NCBI RefSeq assembly: GCF_013410375.1
Contig: NZ_JACCFL010000001.1
Coordinates: 1,302,001 to 1,366,000, forward strand
Length of the DNA: 64,000 nt
DNA from: Leifsonia shinshuensis
Lineage (GTDB): Bacteria > Actinomycetota > Actinomycetes > Actinomycetales > Microbacteriaceae
Direction: 5' to 3'
Notes under the pieces: model-generated
Told to the model about the DNA's origin: nothing
Seen by the model: only the letters and a program-made list of their open reading frames with translations
The model's database searches: none
Made by a program: the position numbers and the translations under genes
Part shown: in pieces, positions 52,485-60,610 of the stretch
Layout of the letters: every line of letters begins with the position of its first letter
Numbering within the stretch: position 1 is the first letter of the stretch

Positions 52485-52514
52485 TTGGCGAAATGCGCCG
52501 GTATCCCATAAGAT
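52485..52514 (+). promoter_or_regulatory. Promoter of infA
   Basis: TTGGCG (52485-52490) and TAAGAT (52509-52514) are 18 bases apart. The bases attgatccttggtgtc at 52513-52528, spanning the predicted start, are identical to 62589-62604 at the rplM promoter. It gives infA and the alpha operon their own promoter, so the island need not block their expression. Confidence 0.6.
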
Positions 52515-52604
52515 TGATCCTTGGTGTCTTAGGCGCGCTTTCTGCATGTCCGGCACCAGTCAACGCACGACCAGCAATCCACTACTAGTAGCGACAGTGA
52601 GGCT

Positions 52605-52826
52605 ATGGCCAAAAAAGACGGTGTCATCGAGATCGAAGGATCTGTGATCGAGGCGCTCCCCAACGCGATGTTCCGCGTCGAGCTCACCAACGGTCACAAG
52701 GTTCTTGCCCACATCTCCGGCAAGATGCGCCAGCACTACATCCGCATCCTCCCCGAGGACCGCGTGATCGTGGAGCTGAGCCCCTACGATCTGACCCGCG
52801 GCCGGATCGTCTACCGCTACAAGTAA
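52605..52826 (+). CDS. infA: Translation initiation factor IF-1
   Basis: 73 residues, an OB-fold protein that binds the ribosomal A site during initiation. Core strands: [20 protein letters not shown], then [13 protein letters not shown] and [22 protein letters not shown] with gtgagg upstream. First gene of the infA-rpmJ-rpsM-rpsK group, 77 bases ahead of rpmJ. Confidence 0.97.
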   Translation: MAKKDGVIEIEGSVIEALPNAMFRVELTNGHKVLAHISGKMRQHYIRILPEDRVIVELSPYDLTRGRIVYRYK

Positions 52827-52903
52827 CGGGCTGCTGTAAGTAACGGCCACGCCACCGGGTAGCCCCTGGCGAGGTACGAGGACAGCGAACAAAGGTAACA
52901 ACT

Positions 52904-53017
52904 ATGAAGGTCAACCCCTCCGTCAAGAAGATCTGCGACAAGTGCAAGGTCATCCGTCGCAACGGCCGGGTCATGGTCATCTGCGAGAACCCGCGCCACA
53001 AGCAGCGCCAGGGCTGA
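52904..53017 (+). CDS. rpmJ: Ribosomal protein L36 (zinc form)
   Basis: 37 residues: [19 protein letters not shown], then [13 protein letters not shown]. The zinc ribbon is intact (C11, C14, C27, H32), so this is the zinc-binding version rather than the zinc-free paralogue. ATG after AAAGGTAAC. Last and smallest protein of the large subunit in this operon. Confidence 0.96.
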   Translation: MKVNPSVKKICDKCKVIRRNGRVMVICENPRHKQRQG

Positions 53018-53068
53018 TCGCAGCAGCGGTACCAGCACGACTCAACTGAATAACGAAGCGATCCCAGA

Positions 53069-53097
53069 TCCCGCAGCCGTCTAGCGCGGCTGCGGGG
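53069..53097 (+). terminator. Hairpin between rpmJ and rpsM
   Basis: A 10-bp stem (53070-53079 with 53087-53096), extendable by a T-G pair, closes a 7-base loop tctagcg. No T run follows. The 150-base gap has no gene; the hairpin is likely an attenuator or processing site. Confidence 0.6.
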
Positions 53098-53167
53098 GAC
53101 ACCCTCGGAGGAGGCCGGGGCACCGGGACCGCTGAAGACCTCCACTCATCACAGGAGAAGCCACACC

Positions 53168-53542
53168 ATGGCACGTCTAGCAGGCGTCGACATCCCGCGC
53201 GAGAAGCGCGTGGAGGTCGCACTCACCTACATCTACGGCGTCGGGCGCACGCGTGCGCTGCAGACCCTTCGCGAGACCGGGATCTCCGGCGACATCCGCG
53301 TCAAGGACCTGACCGACGACCAGCTCGTCGCACTGCGCGACTTCATCGAGGGCAACTTCAAGGTCGAGGGTGACCTCCGCCGTGAGGTCGCCGCCGACAT
53401 CCGCCGCAAGGTCGAGATCGGCAGCTACGAGGGCATCCGCCACCGCAAGGGCCTCCCGGTCCGCGGCCAGCGAACCAAGACGAACGCGCGTACCCGCAAG
53501 GGTCCGAAGCGGACCGTCGCCGGTAAGAAGAAGGCTCGCTAG
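53168..53542 (+). CDS. rpsM: Ribosomal protein S13
   Basis: 124 residues: [20 protein letters not shown], then [20 protein letters not shown] and the basic tail that touches the P-site tRNA. Forms a head bridge with S19. CAGGAGAAG site upstream. Confidence 0.97.
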   Translation: MARLAGVDIPREKRVEVALTYIYGVGRTRALQTLRETGISGDIRVKDLTDDQLVALRDFIEGNFKVEGDLRREVAADIRRKVEIGSYEGIRHRKGLPVRGQRTKTNARTRKGPKRTVAGKKKAR

Positions 53543-53571
53543 GCCGACAACAGGACTGAAGGAGAAAGAAA

Positions 53572-53970
53572 ATGGCAGCACCCAAGTCGGCCGCTCGCAA
53601 GCCGCGCAAGAAGGAAAAGAAGAACATCGCTGTGGGCCAGGCCCACATCAAGAGCACCTTCAACAACACCATCGTCTCGATCACCGACACCACCGGTGCG
53701 GTCATCTCGTGGGCGTCCTCCGGTGGCGTTGGCTTCAAGGGCTCGCGCAAGTCCACCCCGTTCGCCGCGCAGCTGGCAGCCGAGTCGGCCGCCCGCCAGG
53801 CGCAGGAGCACGGGATGAAGAAGGTCGACGTCTTCGTCAAGGGCCCGGGCTCGGGCCGCGAGACCGCGATCCGCTCGCTCCAGGCCGCCGGCCTCGAGGT
53901 GGGCTCGATCAACGACGTCACCCCGCAGGCGCACAACGGCTGCCGCCCGCCGAAGCGTCGCCGCGTCTAG
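53572..53970 (+). CDS. rpsK: Ribosomal protein S11
   Basis: 132 residues: [20 protein letters not shown] near 24 and GAQ-equivalent [16 protein letters not shown] at the C-terminus. Forms the platform near the E site. GAAGGAGAAAG site. In many bacteria rpsD follows; here the next gene is rpoA after 119 bases. Confidence 0.97.
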   Translation: MAAPKSAARKPRKKEKKNIAVGQAHIKSTFNNTIVSITDTTGAVISWASSGGVGFKGSRKSTPFAAQLAAESAARQAQEHGMKKVDVFVKGPGSGRETAIRSLQAAGLEVGSINDVTPQAHNGCRPPKRRRV

Positions 53971-53988
53971 TTCTCTTCCACGTCCGCC

Positions 53989-54019
53989 CAGGCGGCGGTC
54001 CTCACCGGGCCGCCGCCTG
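53989..54019 (+). terminator. Hairpin between rpsK and rpoA
   Basis: caggcggcgg (53989-53998) pairs perfectly with ccgccgcctg (54010-54019) around an 11-base loop. A second hairpin (gagtgtc/gacactc, 54050-54056 with 54065-54071) follows 10 bases before the rpoA ribosome site, its loop atatagcg. Together they occupy the place of rpsD and probably set the rpoA level. Confidence 0.6.
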
Positions 54020-54089
54020 ACGGCGTGACGAACCCCACCTCACTCACGCGAGTGTCATATAGCGGACACTCAGCCGAAAGGAATCAATA

Positions 54090-55085
54090 GTGCTCATTGC
54101 ACAGCGTCCTACGCTCACCGAAGAGAACATCTCCGAGTTCCGTTCGCGGTTCGTCATCGAGCCGCTCGAGCCGGGCTTCGGCTACACCCTCGGCAACTCG
54201 CTGCGCCGCACCCTGCTCTCCTCCATCCCGGGCGCCGCCGTCACCAGCATCCGCATCGACGGCGTGCTGCACGAGTTCAGCACCGTCCCGGGTGTCAAGG
54301 AGGATGTCACCGAGATCATCCTGAACATCAAGGGTCTGGTCGTCTCCAGCGAGCACGACGAGCCGATCACCGCCTACCTCCGCAAGACCGGCTCCGGCCA
54401 GGTCACCGCCGCCGACATCTCGGCTCCCGCGGGCGTGGAGATCCACAACCCCGAGCTGGTCATCGCCACCCTGAACGACAAGGCGAAGTTCGAGGTCGAG
54501 CTGACCATCGAGCGCGGCCGCGGCTACGTCTCGGCCCAGCAGAACCGCAACGAGTACTCCGAGGCGGGCCAGATCCCGATCGACTCGATCTACTCCCCGG
54601 TCCTCAAGGTCACCTACCGCGTCGAGGCCACCCGTGCCGGCGAGCGCACCGACTTCGACCGCCTCGTCGTCGACGTCGAGACCAAGCCGGCGATCAGCCC
54701 GCGCGACGCGATCGCGTCCGCCGGCCGCACGCTGGTCGAGCTGTTCGGCCTGGCCCGCGAGCTCAACAGCGCGGCCGAGGGCATCGAGATCGGCCCCGCG
54801 CCGGTCGACCAGGTGCTCAGCTCCGAGCTGTCGATGCCGATCGAGGACCTCGACCTGTCGGTCCGCTCGTACAACTGCCTCAAGCGTGAGGGCATCAACA
54901 CCGTCAGCGAGCTCGTCTCGCTCTCGGAGACGCAGCTCATGAACATCCGCAACTTCGGCCAGAAGTCGGTGGATGAGGTCAAGGACAAGCTGACCGAGAT
55001 GGGTCTGTCGCTCAAGGACTCGGTCCCCGGATTCGACGGCGCCCACTTCTACAGCGGGTACGAAGAAGACGAGTCCACCATCTGA
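54090..55085 (+). CDS. rpoA: RNA polymerase alpha subunit
   Basis: 331 residues. The N-terminal dimerisation domain has [19 protein letters not shown]; the flexible linker is around 230-250. The C-terminal domain for UP elements and activators is intact ([18 protein letters not shown], then [15 protein letters not shown]). The start is GTG at 54090 with GAAAGGAA upstream. It completes the polymerase core with rpoB and rpoC at the other end of the window. Confidence 0.98.
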   Translation: MLIAQRPTLTEENISEFRSRFVIEPLEPGFGYTLGNSLRRTLLSSIPGAAVTSIRIDGVLHEFSTVPGVKEDVTEIILNIKGLVVSSEHDEPITAYLRKTGSGQVTAADISAPAGVEIHNPELVIATLNDKAKFEVELTIERGRGYVSAQQNRNEYSEAGQIPIDSIYSPVLKVTYRVEATRAGERTDFDRLVVDVETKPAISPRDAIASAGRTLVELFGLARELNSAAEGIEIGPAPVDQVLSSELSMPIEDLDLSVRSYNCLKREGINTVSELVSLSETQLMNIRNFGQKSVDEVKDKLTEMGLSLKDSVPGFDGAHFYSGYEEDESTI

Positions 55086-55134
55086 GGCCGCGTCAGCGAA
55101 GCCTTCGACTTTTCACTACTGGAGATAACCGATC

Positions 55135-55707
55135 ATGCCTAAGCCCACCAAGGGCCCCCGCCTCGGAGGCGGTCCCGCGCACGAGCGCCTCATGCTCGCC
55201 AACCTGGCCGCTGCGCTGTTCACGCACAAGAGCATCAAGACCACCGAGACCAAGGCCAAGCGCCTGCGTCCCTACGCCGAGCGTCTGATCACGTTCGCGA
55301 AGCGCGGCGACCTGCACGCGCGCCGTCGCGTGCTCGCGGTCATCGGCGACAAGACCGTCGTGCACGAGCTCTTCACGGAGATCGCGCCGCTGGTCGCCGA
55401 GCGCGAGGGCGGCTACACCCGCATCACCAAGCTCGGCTTCCGCAAGGGCGACAACGCGCCGATGGCGCAGATCGAGCTTGTGCTCGAGCCCGTCGCCCCG
55501 AAGGCCAAGCCGGCCAAGAAGGCCGAGGCCCCGAAGGCCGCTCCGGTCGAGGAGCCGGTCGTCGAGGAGGAGGCCCCGGAGGCCGCCGCCGAGGACACCG
55601 CGTCCGAGGAGACCACCGCGGCTGAGGCCGAGGTCGTCGAGGAGGCCACCGGCGACGCCGAGGCCGCCGAGGAGACCACCGCCGAGGCGGAGGCCGAGAA
55701 GGCCTGA
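55135..55707 (+). CDS. rplQ: Ribosomal protein L17 with an acidic C-terminal tail
   Basis: 190 residues against about 120 in most bacteria. The core is standard ([20 protein letters not shown] and [17 protein letters not shown]) and ends near residue 122. The last ~68 residues are Glu/Ala/Val/Pro repeats, strongly acidic and disordered. L17 lies near the tunnel exit. It closes the alpha operon and is followed by a strong terminator. Confidence 0.96.
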   Translation: MPKPTKGPRLGGGPAHERLMLANLAAALFTHKSIKTTETKAKRLRPYAERLITFAKRGDLHARRRVLAVIGDKTVVHELFTEIAPLVAEREGGYTRITKLGFRKGDNAPMAQIELVLEPVAPKAKPAKKAEAPKAAPVEEPVVEEEAPEAAAEDTASEETTAAEAEVVEEATGDAEAAEETTAEAEAEKA

Positions 55708-55727
55708 GCCTTCCGCTCGAACCGCAC

Positions 55728-55768
55728 AGAGCCCCGCATCCCACCGGATGCGGGGCTCTTTCGTTCTC
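55728..55768. terminator. Terminator of the alpha operon
   Basis: A perfect 14-bp stem (55728-55741 with 55746-55759) with a CACC loop and a ttcgttct tail. It lies between rplQ and the convergent QuiC-like gene, whose stop is 7 bases further, so it can serve both strands. Confidence 0.9.
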
Positions 55769-55774
55769 CCGGGC

Positions 55775-57553
55775 TCAGTGTGAGAGGTGCTGCGCGGTGA
55801 GCCGGACCGGGGTGTTGGCCGCGCCGAAGCCGTCGTAGCGGTCGCGGCGCTCCACCAGCTCGAAGAAGACCGTGCCGATCGTCTCGGTGTAGCAGTGCAG
55901 ATACTCGCCCGCGGCGTCACGGTCGTAGAGCAGCCCGGCCTCCCGGAGCCGTTCCAGCTCGCCCGGCGGCAGGTCGAAGCGCGCGCCGAGGTCGTCGTAG
56001 TAGTTCGCCGAGACGGGGACCGTGCGCAGGCCCCGGGCCCGCGCGCGGCCGATCAGCCCGGGGAGGTCGTCACAGGCGATCGCGACGTGCTGCGCGTGCC
56101 GCTGCGTCGTCGACGTGCGTTCGGCGAGAGGCGGGACGACGTTCAGCGCGAGGCGCACACCGCCGTCGCCCGATCGGAGCACCTGGCTCCGGACCAGACC
56201 CGCCGGTCCGGCCAGCTCCGCCGACGACTCGCGCGTGAGGCCGAGCGCCGTGCCGTAGAACAGCACGGCCTCCTCGATGTCGGCGGCCGGTTCGGTGAGG
56301 TTGACGTGGTCGATGCCGCGGATCGAGGGGTCGGGCGTCCCGTGGCCCCCGGCGAACTCGCCGGGCCACGCCGCGCCGCTCTGGGGGCCGCTGATCAGGA
56401 TCTCCGTGCCGTCGGGCGCGAGCACGGCCGGGAGGTCGGTCTCCCCGGCGAGCAGGCGACGGTGCGCGCGCTGCGCCCCGAGGCGTTCCGCCCGTGCGGC
56501 GGCGTCCTCAGGCCGGTCCACGCGGATGCCGAAGCCGGCGACGTGCGGGGCCGTCCCGGTGGCGTTGTGCTCGTTGAGGACGATCCGGGCGTCGCCGGCG
56601 GCGTAGAGCCAGGCGGGCTTCGTGACGTGCCGGCCGCTCGGCGCGAAGCCGATCCGCTCCAGCACCGCGGCGACGGCGTCGGTGTCCTGCGCCTTGATCT
56701 CCACCTGGTCGAGCTCGTGGGGCGCGGGGACCGGGCGGGCGTCGGTCCCGAGCGCGTCCTCCAGTACGGTCAGCGACCGGAGGGCGTGCCGAGCGGTCCT
56801 CGCCGGGTCGGTCTGGCGGAACACGTCGTTGAAGACCTCCAGCGAGAGCGGCCCGGTGTAACCGGCTCGCAGGGTGTGCCCGACGAACGCAGGGAGGTCG
56901 AAGCCGCCCTCGCCAGGGAACAGCCGGTGGTGCCGGCTCCAGGAGAGCACGTCCATCGAGAGCAGGGGCGCGTCCGCGAGCTGGACGAAGAAGATCTTCT
57001 CGCCGGGGATGCGCTCGATGTCCGCGGGGTCGTGGCCGCGGGAGAGGATATGGAAGCTGTCCAGGCAGACGCCGAGCGCGGGATGGTCCGCGCGCTCCAC
57101 GATTCGCCAGGCCCGCCGGTAGTCGTCGATGAACCGCCCCCAGGCCAGCGCCTCGAACGCCAGGCGCTTGCCGCGCGCGGCCGCGAGATCGGCGAGGCGG
57201 GCGAGCTGCGCGGCTGAGACCGCGTCGTCGTCGATGGAGGCCGTGGCGACGTTGCTGCACACCAGGACGGTGTCGACGCCGAGTCGGTCCATGAGCTCGA
57301 ACTTCGCCTCCGCCCGGCGCAGCACCTGCGCGAACTCGGGCTCGGTGACGCCCTCCGCGTCGCGGAACGGCTGGTAGAGGGCGATCCGCAGCCCGAGCCG
57401 GTCGCACAGCGCGCGCACCTCTTCCGGCGTCTGCGGGGCGGCGATCAGGTCCGGCTCGAAGACCTCGACGGCATCGAAGCCGGCGTCGGCGATGGCGTGC
57501 AGCTTATCGACGAGGGTGCCGGACAGGCAGACGGTCGCGATCGAGGTCTGCAT
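55775..57553 (-). CDS. 3-dehydroshikimate dehydratase, QuiC-like two-domain enzyme
   Basis: 592 residues. Residues 1 to about 270 form an AP-endonuclease-2/sugar isomerase TIM barrel (ETA-like ALAWGRFIDDYRRAW, then HPALGVCLDSFHILSRG and SLEVFNDVFR supply metal ligands). The rest resembles hydroxyphenylpyruvate-dioxygenase/VOC repeats, with GIDHVNLTEP, QHVAIACDDL and TVFFELVERR supplying the H, H, E metal set. This fusion is known as QuiC-type 3-dehydroshikimate dehydratase, giving protocatechuate. The ATG at 57553 overlaps the dehydrogenase stop (TGATG). The specific reaction is inferred from family and neighbours. Confidence 0.8.
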   Translation of the reverse strand: MQTSIATVCLSGTLVDKLHAIADAGFDAVEVFEPDLIAAPQTPEEVRALCDRLGLRIALYQPFRDAEGVTEPEFAQVLRRAEAKFELMDRLGVDTVLVCSNVATASIDDDAVSAAQLARLADLAAARGKRLAFEALAWGRFIDDYRRAWRIVERADHPALGVCLDSFHILSRGHDPADIERIPGEKIFFVQLADAPLLSMDVLSWSRHHRLFPGEGGFDLPAFVGHTLRAGYTGPLSLEVFNDVFRQTDPARTARHALRSLTVLEDALGTDARPVPAPHELDQVEIKAQDTDAVAAVLERIGFAPSGRHVTKPAWLYAAGDARIVLNEHNATGTAPHVAGFGIRVDRPEDAAARAERLGAQRAHRRLLAGETDLPAVLAPDGTEILISGPQSGAAWPGEFAGGHGTPDPSIRGIDHVNLTEPAADIEEAVLFYGTALGLTRESSAELAGPAGLVRSQVLRSGDGGVRLALNVVPPLAERTSTTQRHAQHVAIACDDLPGLIGRARARGLRTVPVSANYYDDLGARFDLPPGELERLREAGLLYDRDAAGEYLHCYTETIGTVFFELVERRDRYDGFGAANTPVRLTAQHLSH

Positions 57554-58473
57554 CAGCGGCCCTCCCTGATCATGGCGGCGAAGTGGGGCCGCATCCGGTC
57601 GCGGTCGGGCTCGACCCCGGTGATGAGGCGGAAGGCGTCGGCGGCCTGCCCGACGGCCATGCCGCCGCCGTCGAGGGTGCTGCAGCCGGCCGCACGCGCC
57701 GCCCGGAGCAGCTCGGTGTCGAGCGGGCGGTAGACGATGTCCGCCACCCAGAGCCCGGCGTGCAGCAGCCCGGGGTCGAGGGGGATCCCTGGATGGGTGT
57801 GCATGCCGGCGAAGCTGGCGTTGACCACGCCGGTGACCGCGCTCGCCGGGCCGGCCAGCCGGGCGGCGAGGGCGTCCGCGGCGGCGGAGTCGATCGTCGC
57901 CCCGGGGAAGCGCGCGGTCAGGTCGCCGGCGAGCGCCCCGGCCCGGGAGGCGTCGAGGTCGATGATCGTGAGCCGGCCGGCCCCGGCGTCGAGCAGGGCG
58001 GCTGCGACCGCGGCTCCCGCGCCCCCGGCGCCGATGACGACGACAGCGCCGAGGTCGGCGCCGGGCAGGCCGTCGCGCAGCGCGGAGGCGAAACCGGTGA
58101 CGTCGGTGTTGTGGCCGACGCGCCGGCCGTCCGCGAGCAGGACGGTGTTGACCGAGCCGATGGCCGACGCCGAAGGGGTCACCTCGTCGAGGTGCGCGAG
58201 GACGCGCTGCTTGCACGGGTGGGTGATGTTGAGGGCGTCGAAGCCCAGCAGGGCGGCGGCGTCCAGGACCCGGGCAATGGTGGCGTCCAGGTCGCCGGTG
58301 CCGCCTGGGGCGCCCGGAGCGCCCGCGCCGTCCAGCGCGAGCAAATCGATCGGCCGGTAGAGGTAGCGCAACCCGAGCTCGTCCGCCTCCCGCTCGTGCA
58401 GCGGCGGCGTCAGCGACGGCAGCACACCCTCGCCCAGGAGCCCCACCAGGTACGACTCTCCGACCACGCTCAT
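57553..58473 (-). CDS. Shikimate/quinate 5-dehydrogenase (AroE/YdiB-like)
   Basis: 306 residues. N-terminal substrate domain: LTPPLHEREADELGLRYLYR, ALNITHPCKQRVL (catalytic Lys in NITHPCK) and IGSVNTVL, then GHNTDVTGF (catalytic Asp). The NAD(P) domain has VVIGAGGAGAAVAAAL followed by IIDLD; an Asp after the strand suggests NAD(H) preference, as in catabolic quinate/shikimate dehydrogenases. The SD gaggagga before the ATG at 58473 rejects a longer start. It is encoded with the dehydratase and divergent from tetR, so a catabolic role is more likely than the biosynthetic aroE. Confidence 0.85.
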   Translation of the reverse strand: MSVVGESYLVGLLGEGVLPSLTPPLHEREADELGLRYLYRPIDLLALDGAGAPGAPGGTGDLDATIARVLDAAALLGFDALNITHPCKQRVLAHLDEVTPSASAIGSVNTVLLADGRRVGHNTDVTGFASALRDGLPGADLGAVVVIGAGGAGAAVAAALLDAGAGRLTIIDLDASRAGALAGDLTARFPGATIDSAAADALAARLAGPASAVTGVVNASFAGMHTHPGIPLDPGLLHAGLWVADIVYRPLDTELLRAARAAGCSTLDGGGMAVGQAADAFRLITGVEPDRDRMRPHFAAMIREGR

Positions 58474-58567
58474 GCGTCCTCCTCGACCACCATGCGGAAC
58501 CGCGGCGCTTGACAAAGCGTCCCGAGGTTTCTTAACGTACCAGATAGTTCATTAGCGAGGAGGCGGG
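58474..58567. promoter_or_regulatory. Divergent promoter/operator between the dehydrogenase and tetR genes
   Basis: On the + strand TTGACA (58509-58514) and TTAACG (58532-58537) are 17 bases apart. Overlapping the start region, an imperfect palindrome of the form GTAC..(6)..GTTC lies at 58537-58550 (gtaccagatagttc), a typical place and size for a TetR-family site. Binding there would control both directions. Confidence 0.45.
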
Positions 58568-59209
58568 ATGACCCGGCTGGACCACGAGCGGATCCGCGAT
58601 GCGGAGCGCACGCGCGCCGAGATCCTGGCCGTGGCGACGCAGGAGTTCGCCGACCGGGGTTACTCCGGCGCCCGCGTGGACGAGATCGCGCGCCGGATGA
58701 GCACCACCAAGCGGATGATCTACTACTACTTCGGCGGCAAGGAGCAGCTCTACGTGAGCGTGCTGGAGGCCGCCTACGCCGAGATGCGCGGGTACGAGCA
58801 GGAGCTGGACGTCTCCGGCCTCGAGCCGCTGGAGGCCATCCGCGTCATCGCCGAGCGCACCTTCGACCACCACACCAGCCGGCAGGACTTCGTCCGCCTG
58901 GTGGCGATCGAGAACATCCACCGTGCCGCGTTCCTGCGCGAGGTGGGCGAGCCGGAGAGCCTCGCGCTCCCCGCCCTGGAGCTGATCGACGAGGTGCTGC
59001 GCCGCGGCCGGGCCGCGGGCGTCTTCCGCGACGACATCGACGCCACCGACGTGCACATGGCGATCAGCTCCTTCTGCGTCTTCCCGGTGGCCAACCGCCA
59101 CACGTTCGGGTACCTCTTCGGCCGCGATCTGCTGAACCAGTCGCGCGCCGGTCACTACCGGCAGATGCTCGGCGACATGATCGTCCGGCTCCTCGCCGTG
59201 GACCGTTGA
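58568..59209 (+). CDS. TetR-family transcriptional regulator
   Basis: 213 residues. The N-terminal helix-turn-helix is clear: EILAVATQEFADRGYSGARV, then DEIARRMSTTKRMIYYYFGG. The effector domain resembles regulators of aromatic or shikimate catabolism. ATG with GAGGAGGCGG upstream. Divergent from the dehydrogenase-dehydratase pair and followed on the same strand by a transporter, so it probably represses all of them until the pathway substrate is present. Confidence 0.88.
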   Translation: MTRLDHERIRDAERTRAEILAVATQEFADRGYSGARVDEIARRMSTTKRMIYYYFGGKEQLYVSVLEAAYAEMRGYEQELDVSGLEPLEAIRVIAERTFDHHTSRQDFVRLVAIENIHRAAFLREVGEPESLALPALELIDEVLRRGRAAGVFRDDIDATDVHMAISSFCVFPVANRHTFGYLFGRDLLNQSRAGHYRQMLGDMIVRLLAVDR

Positions 59210-59265
59210 TCCGTGCCGGGGATGCCCGGCGGATCGAGCAGCAACAACAGAAACGAGTGTCGACG

Positions 59266-60570
59266 ATGACCACCCTCGCCCCTGCACCCGCGCGCACCCG
59301 GACACCGGTGCGCGCGGCCTTCGCCGGATTCCTCGGCTCGGCCGTGGAGTACTACGACTTCTTCATCTTCGGTTCGGCCGCCGCGCTGATCTTCCCGCAC
59401 GTGTTCTTCCCCGACGCGGACACGACCGCGCGGGTGATGTCGTTCGCGACGTTCGGCTTCGCCTACGTGGCGCGGCCGGTCGGCGCGGTGATCCTCGGGC
59501 ACTTCGGCGACCGGATCGGCCGCAGGAAGGTGCTCGTGTTCACCCTCGCGCTGATGGGCTTCTCCACCTTCGCGATCGGCTGCCTGCCGACCTTCGCGAT
59601 GGTCGGCTGGCTCGCGCCGGTGCTGCTGGTGCTCTGCCGGCTGCTGCAGGGGCTGTCGGCCGCGGGGGAGCAGGCCGGTGCGAGCTCCATGACGCTGGAG
59701 CACGCGCCGGAGGGCCGCCGCGCCTTCTTCACCTCGTGGACGCTGACCGGCACGCAGGGCGGCCAGGTGCTGGCGGCCATCGCGTTCATCCCGATCATGG
59801 CGCTCCCGGAGGACCTGCTGTACTCCATCGGCTGGCGCATCCCGTTCTGGCTGTCGGCGGTCGTGGTGGTCGTCGCGTTCGTCGTGCGCCGGTCGCTTCC
59901 GGAGTCCCCGGAGTTCGTCAGCGCCGCCGAGGGCGGCGAGATCGAGAAGCTGCCGCTGGTCGGCCTGCTGCGCTCGCACTGGCGCGACGTGCTGCGCGTC
60001 GTCGTCCTCGCGATGATCGCGGCGGTCTCCACCGTGTTCGGCAACCTCGCCATCGCCTACGGCACGGACGCCGGCCTCGACCCGTCGGTGACGCTCTGGC
60101 TGGTGGTGGTCGCGAACATCGTGGCGCTCGTCACGCAGCCGCTGTTCGGGATGCTCGCGGACCGGATCGGCCGGAAGCCCGTGTTCATCTACGGGGCGCT
60201 CGCGAGCGCCGTGCTGATGCCGTTCTACCTGCGGTCGATGTCGGGTCAGGAGATCTGGGTCAGCTTCGTCCTCGCCGTGGCGGTGTTCTCGTTCGGCTAC
60301 GCCGCGGCGAACGCGGTCTGGCCGTCGTTCTACAACGAGATGTTCCCGCGGGAGGTGCGCTTCTCCGGCGTCGCGATCGGGACCCAGCTGGGATTCCTGA
60401 TGGCCGGGTTCGCCCCGAGCATCGTCACGGCGATGGGCGGCACCGGGCCGGACGGCTGGATCGTCATCTCGGTGTTCACGGCGGTGATCGCGGTGGTCGT
60501 GACGCTGGCGGCGCTGACCGCGCGGGAGACGGCGCGCACACCCACGGCAGAGCTCGGTCGCGGTCGGTAG
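59266..60570 (+). CDS. MFS transporter, metabolite:H+ symporter (MHS) family
   Basis: 434 residues with about 12 membrane helices. Family motifs: FLGSAVEYYDFFIFGSAAAL in TM1, the loop GHFGDRIGRRKVLVF between TM2 and TM3, and a repeat of it, ADRIGRKPVF, in the second half. Close in type to ShiA/PcaT/KgtP carriers of organic acids. In this cluster shikimate, quinate or protocatechuate is the likely cargo (inference). ATG at 59266 chosen; a GTG 9 bases earlier is in frame. It lies 56 bases after tetR. Confidence 0.88.
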   Translation: MTTLAPAPARTRTPVRAAFAGFLGSAVEYYDFFIFGSAAALIFPHVFFPDADTTARVMSFATFGFAYVARPVGAVILGHFGDRIGRRKVLVFTLALMGFSTFAIGCLPTFAMVGWLAPVLLVLCRLLQGLSAAGEQAGASSMTLEHAPEGRRAFFTSWTLTGTQGGQVLAAIAFIPIMALPEDLLYSIGWRIPFWLSAVVVVVAFVVRRSLPESPEFVSAAEGGEIEKLPLVGLLRSHWRDVLRVVVLAMIAAVSTVFGNLAIAYGTDAGLDPSVTLWLVVVANIVALVTQPLFGMLADRIGRKPVFIYGALASAVLMPFYLRSMSGQEIWVSFVLAVAVFSFGYAAANAVWPSFYNEMFPREVRFSGVAIGTQLGFLMAGFAPSIVTAMGGTGPDGWIVISVFTAVIAVVVTLAALTARETARTPTAELGRGR

Positions 60571-60598
60571 GCTGCGTCGACGCCAGGCCGCTTATCGC

Positions 60599-60610
60599 TA
60601 GGCTGGCGGG
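60599..60610 (+). promoter_or_regulatory. -10 element for a leaderless gene
   Basis: TAGGCT (60599-60604), six bases (ggcggg) and then ATG at 60611. No recognisable -35. Confidence 0.45.
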
